From NCBI GenBank assembly GCA_914767715.1, contig OU612070.1, positions 13,595,501-13,659,500 of the forward strand: a stretch of DNA of 64,000 bases. The letters run 5' to 3'. The notes under the pieces were generated by a model. It saw only the letters and a list, made by a program, of their open reading frames with translations. It had not been told where the DNA came from and did no database searches. A program made the translations under genes and the position numbers. The DNA is from Membranipora membranacea. Taxonomy: Eukaryota > Bryozoa > Gymnolaemata > Cheilostomatida > Membraniporidae. Positions 23,829 through 36,890 of the stretch are shown piece after piece; position 1 is the first letter of the stretch; each line of letters opens with the position of its first letter.

Positions 23829-25503
23829 ATGCTTTTTTTTCGGCCAGATCAAAAAATTGATTTGCTTCTAACTAACCTCATAAGGAGGAGCAACTCCTGC
23901 TCATCCCGAATCTGCAGACCGTTTGGCTCTGCGGCTTTTCGTTCTCCGTCAGCGTCCGTTTTAATTAGGGCCACTTTTGCTATAAAAAAACATGCCAAAC
24001 GGCAGCATCGAAAAATTAAATCTCTGTTGGATTATTATCAAACTCCGACCAGTTCAAGCTCTTATTGCCCTCATTCAACACGCCGAATATTGGAATCCTC
24101 GGATTAACAGGGGGGTCACAACGCTGACTTGAAAATCCAAAAATTATACCAAGGGAGGGTATCATGCTTTTTTTTCGGCCAGATCAAAAAATAGATTTGC
24201 TTCTAACTAACCTCATAAGGAGGAGGAACTCCTGCTCATCCCGAATCTGCAGACCGTTTGGCTCTGCGGCTGTTCGTTCTCCGTCAGCGTCCGTTTTAAT
24301 TAGGGCCACTTTTGCTATAAAAAAACATGCCAAACGGCAGCATCGAAAAATTAAATCTCTGTTGGATTCTTATCAAACTCCGACCAGTTCAAGCTCTTAT
24401 TGCCCTCATTCAACACGCCGAATATTGGAATCCTCGGATTAACAGGGGGGTCACAACGCTGACTTGAAAATCCAAAAATTATACCAAGGGAGGGTATCAT
24501 GCTTTTTTTTCGGCCGGATCAAAAAATAGATTTGCTTCTAACTAACCTCATAAGGAGGAGCAACTCCTGCTCATCCCGAATCTGCAGACCGTTTGGCTCT
24601 GCGGCTTTTCGTTCTCCGTCAGCGTCCGTTTTAATTAGGGCCACTTTTGCTATAAAAAAACATGCCAAACGGCAGCATCGAAAAATTAAATCTCTGTTGG
24701 ATTCTTATCAAACTCCGACCAGTTCAAGCTCTTATTGCCCTCATTCAACACGCCGAATATTGGAATCCTCGGATTAACAGGGGGGTCACAACGCTGACTT
24801 GAAAATCCAAAAATTATACCAAGGGAGGGTATCATGCTTTTTTTTCGGCCAGATCAAAAAATAGATTTGCTTCTAACTAACCTCATAAGGAGGAGCAACT
24901 TCTGCTCATCTCGAATCTGCAGACCGTTTGGCTCTGCGGCTTTTCGTTCTCCGTCAGCGTCCGTTTTAATTAGGGCCACTTTTGCTATAAAAAAACATGC
25001 CAAACGGCAGCATCGAAAAATTAAATCTCTGTTGGATTCTTATCAAACTCCGACCAGTTCAAGCTCTTATTGCCCTCATTCAACACGCCGAATATTGGAA
25101 TCCTCGGATTAACAGGGGGGTCACAACGCTGACTTGAAAATCCAAAAATTATACCAAGGGAGGGTATCATGCTTTTTTTTCGGCCAGATCAAATAATAGA
25201 TTTGCTTCTAACTAACCTCATAAGGAGGAGCAACTCCTGCTCATCCCGAATCTGCAGACCGTTTGGCTCTGCGGCTTTTCGTTCTCCGTCAGCGTCCGTT
25301 TTAATTAGGGCCACTTTTGCTATAAAAAAACATGCCAAACGGCAGCATCGAAAAATTAAATCTCTGTTGGATTCTTATCAAACTCCGACCAGTTCAAGCT
25401 CTTATTGCCCTCATTCAACACGCCGAATATTGGAATCCTCGGATTAACAGGGGGGTCACAACGCTGACTTGAAAATCCAAAAATTATACCAAGGGAGGGT
25501 ATC
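23829..25503. repeat. O-P-Q-R-S module, early form, copy 2 (1675 bp)
   Basis: It has the same five markers in the same order, exactly 1675 bp after the first copy. A private ctgttcg in the second monomer is the main difference I noticed. Confidence 0.85.
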
Positions 25504-27177
25504 ATGCTTTTTTTTCGGCCAGATCAAAAAATAGATTTGCTTCTAACTAACCTCATAAGGAGGAGCAACTCCTGCTCATCTCGAATCTGCAGACCAATTG
25601 GCTCTGCGGCTTTTCGTTCTCCGTCAGCGTCCGTTTTAATTAGGGCCACTTTTGCTATAAAAAAACATGCCAAACGGCAGCATCGAAAAATTAAATCTCT
25701 GTTGGATTCTTATCAAACTCCGACCAGTTCAAGCTCTTATTGCCCTCATTCAACACGCCGAATATTGGAATCCTCGGATTAACAGGGGGGTCACAACGCT
25801 GACTTGAAAATCCAAAAATTATACCAAGGGAGGGTATCATGCTTTTTTTTCGGCCAGATCAAAAAACAGATTTGCTTCTAACTAACCTCATAAGGAGGAG
25901 CAACTTCTGCTCATCTCGAATCTGCAGACCGTTTGGCTCTGCGGCTTTTCGTTCTCCGTCAGCGTCCGTTTTAATTAGGGCCACTTTTGCTATAAAAAAA
26001 CATGCCAAACGGCAGCATCGAAAAATTAAATCTCTGTTGGATTCTTATCAAACTCCGACCAGTTCAAGCTCTTATTGCCCTCATTCAACACGCCGAATAT
26101 TGGAATCCTCGGATTAACAGGGGGGTCACAACGCTGACTTGAAAATCCAAAAATTATACCAAGGGAGGGTATCATGCTTTTTTTTCGGCCAGATCAAATA
26201 ATAGATTTGCTTCTAACTAACCTCATAAGGAGGAGCAACTCCTGCTCATCCCGAATCTGCAGACCGTTTGGCTCTGCGGCTTTTCGTTCTCCGTCAGCGT
26301 CCGTTTTAATTAGGGCCACTTTTGCTATAAAAACCATGACAAACGGCAGCATCGAAAAATTAAATCTCTGTTGGATTCTTATCAAACTCCGACCAGTTCA
26401 AGCTCTTATTGCCCTCATTCAACACGCCGAATATTGGAATCCTCGGATTAACAGGGGGGTCACAACGCTGACTTGAAAATCCAAAAATTATACCAAGGGA
26501 GGGTATCATGCTTTTTTTTCGGCCAGATCAAAAAATAGATTTGCTTCTAACTAACCTCATAAGGAGGAGCAACTCCTGCTCATCTCGAATCTGCAGACCA
26601 ATTGGCTCTGCGGCTTTTCGTTCTCCGTCAGCGTCCGTTTTAATTAGGGCCACTTTTGCTATAAAAAAACATGCCAAACGGCAGCATCGAAAAATTAAAT
26701 CTCTGTTGGATTCTTATCAAACTCCGACCAGTTCAAGCTCTTATTGCCCTCATTCAACACGCCGAATATTGGAATCCTCGGATTAACAGGGGGGTCACAA
26801 CGCTGACTTGAAAATCCAAAAATTATACCAAGGGAGGGTATCATGCTTTTTTTTCGGCCAGATCAAAAAATAGATTTGCTTCTAACTAACCTCATAAGGA
26901 GGAGCAACTCCTGCTCATCTCGAATCTGCAGACCGTTTGGCTCTGCGGCTTTTCGTTCTCCGTCAGCGTCCGTTTTAATTAGGGCCACTTTTGCTATAAA
27001 AAAACATGCCAAACGGCAGCATCGAAAAATTAAATCTCTGTTGGATTCTTATCAAACTCCGACCAGTTCAAGCTCTTATTGCCCTCATTCAACACGCCGA
27101 ATATTGGAATCCTCGGATTAACAGGGGGGTCACAACGCTGACTTGAAAATCCAAAAATTATACCAAGGGAGGGTATC
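25504..27177. repeat. 3-monomer tandem duplication (period about 1004 bp) and one unmarked monomer
   Basis: The sequence caaataatag (25169), accaattgg (25504), acttctgc (25839) is followed by caaataatag (26174) and accaattgg (26508), so a three-monomer unit has been repeated and then truncated. Copy 26174 is one base short, with ataaaaaccatgac replacing the A7 tract. 26843 is close to consensus. Confidence 0.75.
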
Positions 27178-28182
27178 ATGCTTTTTTTTCGTCCAGATCA
27201 AAAAATAGATTTGCTTCTAACTAACCTCATAAGGAGGAGCAACTCCTGCTCATCCCGAATCTGCATACCGTTTGGCTCTGCGGCTTTTCGTTCTCTGTCA
27301 GCGTCTGTTTTAATTAGGGCCACTTTTGCTATAAAAAAACATGCCAAACGGCAGCATCGAAAAATTAAATCTCTGTTGGATTCTTTTCAAACTCGGACCA
27401 GTTCAAGCTCTTATTGCCCTCATTCAACACGCCGAATATTGGAATCCTCGGATTAACAGGGGGGTCACAACGCTGACTTGAAAATCCAAAAATTATACCA
27501 AGGGAGGGTATCATGCTTTTTTTTCGGCCAGATCAAAAAATTGATTTGCTTCTAACTAACCTCATAAGGAGGAGCAACTCCTGCTCATCCCGAATCTGCA
27601 GACCGTTTGGCTCTGCGGCTTTTCGTTCTCCGTCAGCGTCCGTTTTAATTAGGGCCACTTTTGCTATAAAAAAACATGCCAAACGGCAGCATCGAAAAAT
27701 TAAATCTCTGTTGGATTATTATCAAACTCCGACCAGTTCAAGCTCTTATTGCCCTCATTCAACACGCCGAATATTGGAATCCTCGGATTAACAGGGGGGT
27801 CACAACGCTGACTTGAAAATCCAAAAATTATACCAAGGGAGGGTATCATGCTTTTTTTTCGGCCAGATCAAAAAATAGATTTGCTTCTAACTAACCTCAT
27901 AAGGAGGAGCAACTCCTGCTCATCCCGAATCTGCAGACCGTTTGGCTCTGCGGCTTTTCGTTCTCCGTCAGCGTCCGTTTTAATTAGGGCCACTTTTGCT
28001 ATAAAAAAACATGCCAAACGGCAGCATCGAAAAATTAAATCTCTGTTGGATTCTTATCAAACTCCGACCAGTTCAAGCTCTTATTGCCCTCATTCAACAC
28101 GCCGAATATTGGAATCCTCGGATTAACAGGGGGGTCACAACGCTGACTTGAAAATCCAAAAATTATACCAAGGGAGGGTATC
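27178..28182. repeat. B-like, O-like and unmarked monomers joining into the 13-mer
   Basis: 27178 has cgtccag, ctgcatacc, ctctgtc and ctcggacc, like monomer B, plus private gtctg and cttttcaaac. 27513 has attgattt and attattatc, like O. 27848 is unmarked. The order B-O-P leads directly into R at 28183, skipping Q. Confidence 0.65.
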
Positions 28183-31100
28183 ATGCTTTTTTTTCAGCCA
28201 GATCAAAAAATAGATTTGCTTCTAACTAACCTCATAAGGAGGAGCAACTTCTGCTCATCTCGAATCTGCAGACCGTTTGGCTCTGCGGCTTTTCGTTCTC
28301 CGTCAGCGTCCGTTTTAATTAGGGCCACTTTTGCTATAAAAAAACATGCCAAACGGCAGCATCGAAAAATTAAATCTCTGTTGGATTCTTATCAAACTCC
28401 GACCAGTTCAAGCTCTTATTGCCCTCATTCAACACGCCGAATATTGGAATCCTCGGATTAACAGGGGGGTCACAACGCTGACTTGAAAATCCAAAAATTA
28501 TACCAAGGGAGGGTATCATGCTTTTTTTTCGGCCAGATCAAAAAATAGATTTGCTTCTAACTAACCTCATAAGGAGGAGCAACTCCTGCTCATCTCGAAT
28601 CTGCAGACCGTTTGGCTTTGCGGCTTTTCGTTCTCCGTCAGCGTCCGTTTTAATTAGGGCCACTTTTGCTATAAAAAAACATGCCAAACGGCAGCATCGA
28701 AAAATTAAATCTCTGTTGGATTCTTATCAAACTCCGACCAGTTCAAGCTCTTATTGCCCTCATTCAACACGCCGAATATTGGAATCCTCGGATTAACAGG
28801 GGGGTCACAACGCTGACTTGAAAATCCAAAAATTATACCAAGGGAGGGTATCATGCTTTTTTTTCGTCCAGATCAAAAAATAGATTTGCTTCTAACTAAC
28901 CTCATAAGGAGGAGCAACTCCTGCTCATCCCGAATCTGCATACCGTTTGGCTCTGCGGCTTTTCGTTCTCTGTCAGCGTCCGTTTTAATTAGGGCCACTT
29001 TTGCTATAAAAAAACATGCCAAACGGCAGCATCGAAAAATTAAATCTCTGTTGGATTCTTATCAAACTCGGACCAGTTCAAGCTCTTATTGCCCTCATTC
29101 AACACGCCGAATATTGGAATCCTCGGATTAACAGGGGGGTCACAACGCTGACTTGAAAATCCAAAAATTATACCAAGGGAGGGTATCATGCTTTTTTTTC
29201 GGCCAGATCAAAAAATAGATTTGCTTCTAACTAACCTCATAAGGAGGAGCAACTCCTGCTCATCCCGAATCTGCAGACCGTTTGGCTCTGCGGCTTTTCG
29301 TTCTCCGTAAGCGTCCGTTTTAATTAGGGCCACTTTTGCTATAAAAAAACATGCCAAACGGCAGCATCGAATAATTAAATCACTGTTGGATTCTTATCAA
29401 ACTCCGACCAGTTCAAGCTCTTATTGCCCTCATTCAACAGGCCGAATATTGGAATCCTCGGATTAACAGGGGGGTCACAACGCTGACTTGAAAATCCAAA
29501 AATTATACCAAGGGAGGGTATCATGCTTTTTTTTCGGCCAGATCAAAAAAAAGATTTGCTTCTAACTAACCTCATAAGGAGGAGCAACTCCTGCTCATCC
29601 CGAATCTGCAGACCGTTTGGCTCTGCGGCTTTTCGTTCTCCGTCAGCGTCCGTTTTAATTAGGGCCACTTTTGCTATAAAAAAACATGCCAAACGGCAGA
29701 ATCGAAAAATTAAATCTCTGTTTGATTCTTATCAAACTCCGACCAGTTCAAGCTCTTATTGCCGTCATTCAACACGCCGAATATTGGAATCCTCGGATTA
29801 ACAGGGGGGTCACAACGCTGACTTGAAAATCCAAAAATTATACCAAGGGAGGGTATCATGCTTTTTTTTCGGCCAGATCAAAAAATAGATTTGCTTCTAA
29901 CCAACCTCATAAGGAGGAGCAACTCCTGCTCATCCCGAATCTGCAGACCGTTTGGCTCTGCGGCTTTTCGTTCTCCGTCAGCGTTCGTTTTAATTAGGGC
30001 CACTTTTGCTATAAAAAAACATGCCAAACGGCAGCATCGAAAAATTAAATCTCTGTTGGATTCTTATCAAACTCCGACCAGTTCAAGCTCTTATTGCCCT
30101 CATTCAACACGCCGAATATTGGAATCCTTCGATTAACAGGGGGGTCACAACGCTGACTTGAAAATCCAAAAATTATACCAAGGGAGGGTATCATGCTTTT
30201 TTTTCGGCCAGATCAAAAAATAGATTTGCTTCTAACTAACCTCATAAGGAGGAGCAACTCCTGCTCATCTCGAATCTGCAGACCGTTTGGCTCTGCGGCT
30301 TTTCGTTCTCCGTCAGCGTCCGTTTTAATTAGGGCCACTTTTGCTATAAAAAAACATGCCAAACGGCAGCATCGAAAAATTAAATCTCTGTTGGATTCTT
30401 ATCAAACTCCGACCAGTTCAAGCTCTTATTGCCCTCATTCAACACGCCGAATATTGGAATCCTCGGATTAACAGGGGGGTCACAACGCTGACTTGAAAAT
30501 CCAAAAATTATACCAAGGGAGGGTATCATGCTTTTTTTCGGCCAGATCAAAAAATAGATTTGCTTCTAACTAACCTCATAAGGAGGAGCAACTCCTGCTC
30601 ATCCCGAATCTGCAGACCGTTTGGCTCTGCGGCTTTTCTTTCTCCGTAAGCGTCCGTTTTAATTAGGGCCACTTTTGCTATAAAAAAACATGCCAAACGG
30701 CAGAATCGAAAAATTAAATCTCTGTTTGATTCTTATCAAACTCCGACCAGTTCAAGCTCTTATTGCCGTCATTCAACACGCCGAATATTGGAATCCTCGG
30801 ATTAACAGGGGGGTCACAACGCTGACTTGAAAATCCAAAAATTATACCAAGGGAGGGTATCATGCTTTTTTTTCGGCCAGATCAAAAAATAGATTTGCTT
30901 CTAACTAACCTCATAAGGAGGAGCAACTCCTGCTCATCCCGAATCTGCAGACCGTTTGGCTCTGCGGCTTTCCATTCTCTGTCAGCGTCCGTTTTAATTA
31001 GGGCCGCTTTTGCTATAAAAAAACATGCCAAACGGCAGCATCAAAAAATTAAATCTCTGTTGGATTCTTATCAAACTCCGACCAGTTCAAGCTCTTATTG

Positions 31101-32536
31101 CCCTCATTCAACACGCCGAATATTGGAATCCTCGGATTAACAGGGGGGTCACAACGCTGACTTGAAAATCCAAAAATTATACCAAGGGAGGGTATCATGC
31201 TTTTTTTTCGGCCAGATCAAAAAATAGATTTGCTTCTAACTAACCTCATAAAGAGGAGCAAATCCTGCTCATCTCGAATCTGCAGACCGTTTGGCTCTGC
31301 GGCTTTTCGTTCTCCGTCAGCGTCCGTTTTAATTAGGGCCGCTTTTGCTATAAAAAAACATGCCAAACGGCAGCATCGAAAAATTAAATCTCTGTTGGAT
31401 TCTTATCAAACTCCGACCAGTTCAAGCTCTTAGTGCCCTCATTCAACACGCCGAATATTGGAATCCTCGGATTAACAGGGGGGTCACAACGCTGACTTGA
31501 AAATCCAAAAATTATACCAAGGGAGGGTATCATGCTTTTCTTTCGGCCAGGTCAAAGAATAGATTTGCTTCTAACTAACCTCTTAAGGAGGAGCAACTCC
31601 TGCTCATCCCGAATCTGCAGACCGTTTGGCTCTGCGGATTTTCGTTCTCCGTCAGTGTCCGTTTTAATTAGGGCCACTTTTGCTATAAAAAAACATGCCC
31701 AACGGCAGCATCGAAAAATTAAATCTCTGTTGGATTCTTATCAAACTCCGACCAGTTCAAGCTCTTATTGCCCTCATTCAACACGCCGAATATTGGAATC
31801 CTCGGATTAACAGGGGGGTCACAACGCTGACTTGAAAATCCAAAAATTATACCAAGGGAGGGTATCATGCTTTTTTTTCGGCCAGATCAAAAAATAGATT
31901 TGCTTCTAACCAACCTCATAAGGAGGAGCAACTCCTGCTCATCCCGAATCTGCAGACCGTTTGGCTCTGCGGCTTTTCGTTCTCCGTCAGCGTTCGTTTT
32001 AATTAGGGCCACTTTTGCTATAAAAAAACATGCCAAACGGCAGCATCGAAAAATTAAATCTCTGTTGGATTCTTATCAAACTCCGACCAGTTCAAGCTCT
32101 TATTGCCCTCATTCAACACGCCGAATATTGGAATCCTTCGATTAACAGGGGGGTCACAACGCTGACTTGAAAATCCAAAAATTATACCAAGGGAGGGTAT
32201 CATGCTTTTTTTTCGGCCAGATCAAAAAATAGATTTGCTTCTAACTAACCTCATAAGGAGGAGCAACTCCTGCTCATCTCGAATCTGCAGACCGTTTGGC
32301 TCTGCGGCTTTTCGTTCTCCGTCAGCGTCCGTTTTAATTAGGGCCACTTTTGCTATAAAAAAACATGCCAAACGGCAGCATCGAAAAATTAAATCTCTGT
32401 TGGATTCTTATCAAACTCCGACCAGTTCAAGCTCTTATTGCCCTCATTCAACACGCCGAATATTGGAATCCTCGGATTAACAGGGGGGTCACAACGCTGA
32501 CTTGAAAATCCAAAAATTATACCAAGGGAGGGTATC
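28183..32536. repeat. 13-monomer tandem duplication, copy 1 (4354 bp)
   Basis: Monomer order is R', A, B, C, D, H, I, J/D chimera, E, F, G, H, I. Diagnostic changes include ttttcagcc (R'), ggctttgcgg (A), ctgcatacc (B), aataattaa with acaggcc (C), an A8 tract with cagaatcg and ctgtttgat (D), aaccaacc with gcgttcg and ccttcgatt (H), and aggtcaaag with ggattttc (G). Every one recurs 4354 bp to the right. Confidence 0.93.
30528..30861 (+). repeat. Chimeric monomer J/D inside the 13-mer
   Basis: The 5' half has T7 and tctttctccgtaag, as in the J monomer at 36891. The 3' half has cagaatcg, ctgtttgat and tgccgtc, as in the D monomer at 29523. The taagcg mark is here separated from its usual partner aaatcactg. 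The next monomer is E, which is what normally follows D at 39571 and 54311. The same chimera is repeated at 34882. Confidence 0.8.
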
Positions 32537-35500
32537 ATGCTTTTTTTTCAGCCAGATCAAAAAATAGATTTGCTTCTAACTAACCTCATAAGGAGGAGCA
32601 ACTTCTGCTCATCTCGAATCTGCAGACCGTTTGGCTCTGCGGCTTTTCGTTCTCCGTCAGCGTCCGTTTTAATTAGGGCCACTTTTGCTATAAAAAAACA
32701 TGCCAAACGGCAGCATCGAAAAATTAAATCTCTGTTGGATTCTTATCAAACTCCGACCAGTTCAAGCTCTTATTGCCCTCATTCAACACGCCGAATATTG
32801 GAATCCTCGGATTAACAGGGGGGTCACAACGCTGACTTGAAAATCCAAAAATTATACCAAGGGAGGGTATCATGCTTTTTTTTCGGCCAGATCAAAAAAT
32901 AGATTTGCTTCTAACTAACCTCATAAGGAGGAGCAACTCCTGCTCATCTCGAATCTGCAGACCGTTTGGCTTTGCGGCTTTTCGTTCTCCGTCAGCGTCC
33001 GTTTTAATTAGGGCCACTTTTGCTATAAAAAAACATGCCAAACGGCAGCATCGAAAAATTAAATCTCTGTTGGATTCTTATCAAACTCCGACCAGTTCAA
33101 GCTCTTATTGCCCTCATTCAACACGCCGAATATTGGAATCCTCGGATTAACAGGGGGGTCACAACGCTGACTTGAAAATCCAAAAATTATACCAAGGGAG
33201 GGTATCATGCTTTTTTTTCGTCCAGATCAAAAAATAGATTTGCTTCTAACTAACCTCATAAGGAGGAGCAACTCCTGCTCATCCCGAATCTGCATACCGT
33301 TTGGCTCTGCGGCTTTTCGTTCTCTGTCAGCGTCCGTTTTAATTAGGGCCACTTTTGCTATAAAAAAACATGCCAAACGGCAGCATCGAAAAATTAAATC
33401 TCTGTTGGATTCTTATCAAACTCGGACCAGTTCAAGCTCTTATTGCCCTCATTCAACACGCCGAATATTGGAATCCTCGGATTAACAGGGGGGTCACAAC
33501 GCTGACTTGAAAATCCAAAAATTATACCAAGGGAGGGTATCATGCTTTTTTTTCGGCCAGATCAAAAAATAGATTTGCTTCTAACTAACCTCATAAGGAG
33601 GAGCAACTCCTGCTCATCCCGAATCTGCAGACCGTTTGGCTCTGCGGCTTTTCGTTCTCCGTAAGCGTCCGTTTTAATTAGGGCCACTTTTGCTATAAAA
33701 AAACATGCCAAACGGCAGCATCGAATAATTAAATCACTGTTGGATTCTTATCAAACTCCGACCAGTTCAAGCTCTTATTGCCCTCATTCAACAGGCCGAA
33801 TATTGGAATCCTCGGATTAACAGGGGGGTCACAACGCTGACTTGAAAATCCAAAAATTATACCAAGGGAGGGTATCATGCTTTTTTTTCGGCCAGATCAA
33901 AAAAAAGATTTGCTTCTAACTAACCTCATAAGGAGGAGCAACTCCTGCTCATCCCGAATCTGCAGACCGTTTGGCTCTGCGGCTTTTCGTTCTCCGTCAG
34001 CGTCCGTTTTAATTAGGGCCACTTTTGCTATAAAAAAACATGCCAAACGGCAGAATCGAAAAATTAAATCTCTGTTTGATTCTTATCAAACTCCGACCAG
34101 TTCAAGCTCTTATTGCCGTCATTCAACACGCCGAATATTGGAATCCTCGGATTAACAGGGGGGTCACAACGCTGACTTGAAAATCCAAAAATTATACCAA
34201 GGGAGGGTATCATGCTTTTTTTTCGGCCAGATCAAAAAATAGATTTGCTTCTAACCAACCTCATAAGGAGGAGCAACTCCTGCTCATCCCGAATCTGCAG
34301 ACCGTTTGGCTCTGCGGCTTTTCGTTCTCCGTCAGCGTTCGTTTTAATTAGGGCCACTTTTGCTATAAAAAAACATGCCAAACGGCAGCATCGAAAAATT
34401 AAATCTCTGTTGGATTCTTATCAAACTCCGACCAGTTCAAGCTCTTATTGCCCTCATTCAACACGCCGAATATTGGAATCCTTCGATTAACAGGGGGGTC
34501 ACAACGCTGACTTGAAAATCCAAAAATTATACCAAGGGAGGGTATCATGCTTTTTTTTCGGCCAGATCAAAAAATAGATTTGCTTCTAACTAACCTCATA
34601 AGGAGGAGCAACTCCTGCTCATCTCGAATCTGCAGACCGTTTGGCTCTGCGGCTTTTCGTTCTCCGTCAGCGTCCGTTTTAATTAGGGCCACTTTTGCTA
34701 TAAAAAAACATGCCAAACGGCAGCATCGAAAAATTAAATCTCTGTTGGATTCTTATCAAACTCCGACCAGTTCAAGCTCTTATTGCCCTCATTCAACACG
34801 CCGAATATTGGAATCCTCGGATTAACAGGGGGGTCACAACGCTGACTTGAAAATCCAAAAATTATACCAAGGGAGGGTATCATGCTTTTTTTCGGCCAGA
34901 TCAAAAAATAGATTTGCTTCTAACTAACCTCATAAGGAGGAGCAACTCCTGCTCATCCCGAATCTGCAGACCGTTTGGCTCTGCGGCTTTTCTTTCTCCG
35001 TAAGCGTCCGTTTTAATTAGGGCCACTTTTGCTATAAAAAAACATGCCAAACGGCAGAATCGAAAAATTAAATCTCTGTTTGATTCTTATCAAACTCCGA
35101 CCAGTTCAAGCTCTTATTGCCGTCATTCAACACGCCGAATATTGGAATCCTCGGATTAACAGGGGGGTCACAACGCTGACTTGAAAATCCAAAAATTATA
35201 CCAAGGGAGGGTATCATGCTTTTTTTTCGGCCAGATCAAAAAATAGATTTGCTTCTAACTAACCTCATAAGGAGGAGCAACTCCTGCTCATCCCGAATCT
35301 GCAGACCGTTTGGCTCTGCGGCTTTCCATTCTCTGTCAGCGTCCGTTTTAATTAGGGCCGCTTTTGCTATAAAAAAACATGCCAAACGGCAGCATCAAAA
35401 AATTAAATCTCTGTTGGATTCTTATCAAACTCCGACCAGTTCAAGCTCTTATTGCCCTCATTCAACACGCCGAATATTGGAATCCTCGGATTAACAGGGG

Positions 35501-36890
35501 GGTCACAACGCTGACTTGAAAATCCAAAAATTATACCAAGGGAGGGTATCATGCTTTTTTTTCGGCCAGATCAAAAAATAGATTTGCTTCTAACTAACCT
35601 CATAAAGAGGAGCAAATCCTGCTCATCTCGAATCTGCAGACCGTTTGGCTCTGCGGCTTTTCGTTCTCCGTCAGCGTCCGTTTTAATTAGGGCCGCTTTT
35701 GCTATAAAAAAACATGCCAAACGGCAGCATCGAAAAATTAAATCTCTGTTGGATTCTTATCAAACTCCGACCAGTTCAAGCTCTTAGTGCCCTCATTCAA
35801 CACGCCGAATATTGGAATCCTCGGATTAACAGGGGGGTCACAACGCTGACTTGAAAATCCAAAAATTATACCAAGGGAGGGTATCATGCTTTTCTTTCGG
35901 CCAGGTCAAAGAATAGATTTGCTTCTAACTAACCTCTTAAGGAGGAGCAACTCCTGCTCATCCCGAATCTGCAGACCGTTTGGCTCTGCGGATTTTCGTT
36001 CTCCGTCAGTGTCCGTTTTAATTAGGGCCACTTTTGCTATAAAAAAACATGCCCAACGGCAGCATCGAAAAATTAAATCTCTGTTGGATTCTTATCAAAC
36101 TCCGACCAGTTCAAGCTCTTATTGCCCTCATTCAACACGCCGAATATTGGAATCCTCGGATTAACAGGGGGGTCACAACGCTGACTTGAAAATCCAAAAA
36201 TTATACCAAGGGAGGGTATCATGCTTTTTTTTCGGCCAGATCAAAAAATAGATTTGCTTCTAACCAACCTCATAAGGAGGAGCAACTCCTGCTCATCCCG
36301 AATCTGCAGACCGTTTGGCTCTGCGGCTTTTCGTTCTCCGTCAGCGTTCGTTTTAATTAGGGCCACTTTTGCTATAAAAAAACATGCCAAACGGCAGCAT
36401 CGAAAAATTAAATCTCTGTTGGATTCTTATCAAACTCCGACCAGTTCAAGCTCTTATTGCCCTCATTCAACACGCCGAATATTGGAATCCTTCGATTAAC
36501 AGGGGGGTCACAACGCTGACTTGAAACTCCAAAAATTATACCAAGGGAGGGTATCATGCTTTTTTTTCGGCCAGATCAAAAAATAGATTTGCTTCTAACT
36601 AACCTCATAAGGAGGAGCAACTCCTGCTCATCTCGAATCTGCAGACCGTTTGGCTCTGCGGCTTTTCGTTCTCCGTCAGCGTCCGTTTTAATTAGGGCCA
36701 CTTTTGCTATAAAAAAACATGCCAAACGGCAGCATCGAAAAATTAAATCTCTGTTGGATTCTTATCAAACTCCGACCAGTTCAAGCTCTTATTGCCCTCA
36801 TTCAACACGCCGAATATTGGAATCCTCGGATTAACAGGGGGGTCACAACGCTGACTTGAAAATCCAAAAATTATACCAAGGGAGGGTATC
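32537..36890. repeat. 13-monomer tandem duplication, copy 2 (4354 bp)
   Basis: All thirteen marker monomers are repeated in order, including the T7 tract in the chimeric monomer at 34882. The only difference I noticed by eye is gaaactcc near 36526 in place of gaaaatcc. That makes it one of the most recent events in the window, or a copy produced by assembly. Confidence 0.92.
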
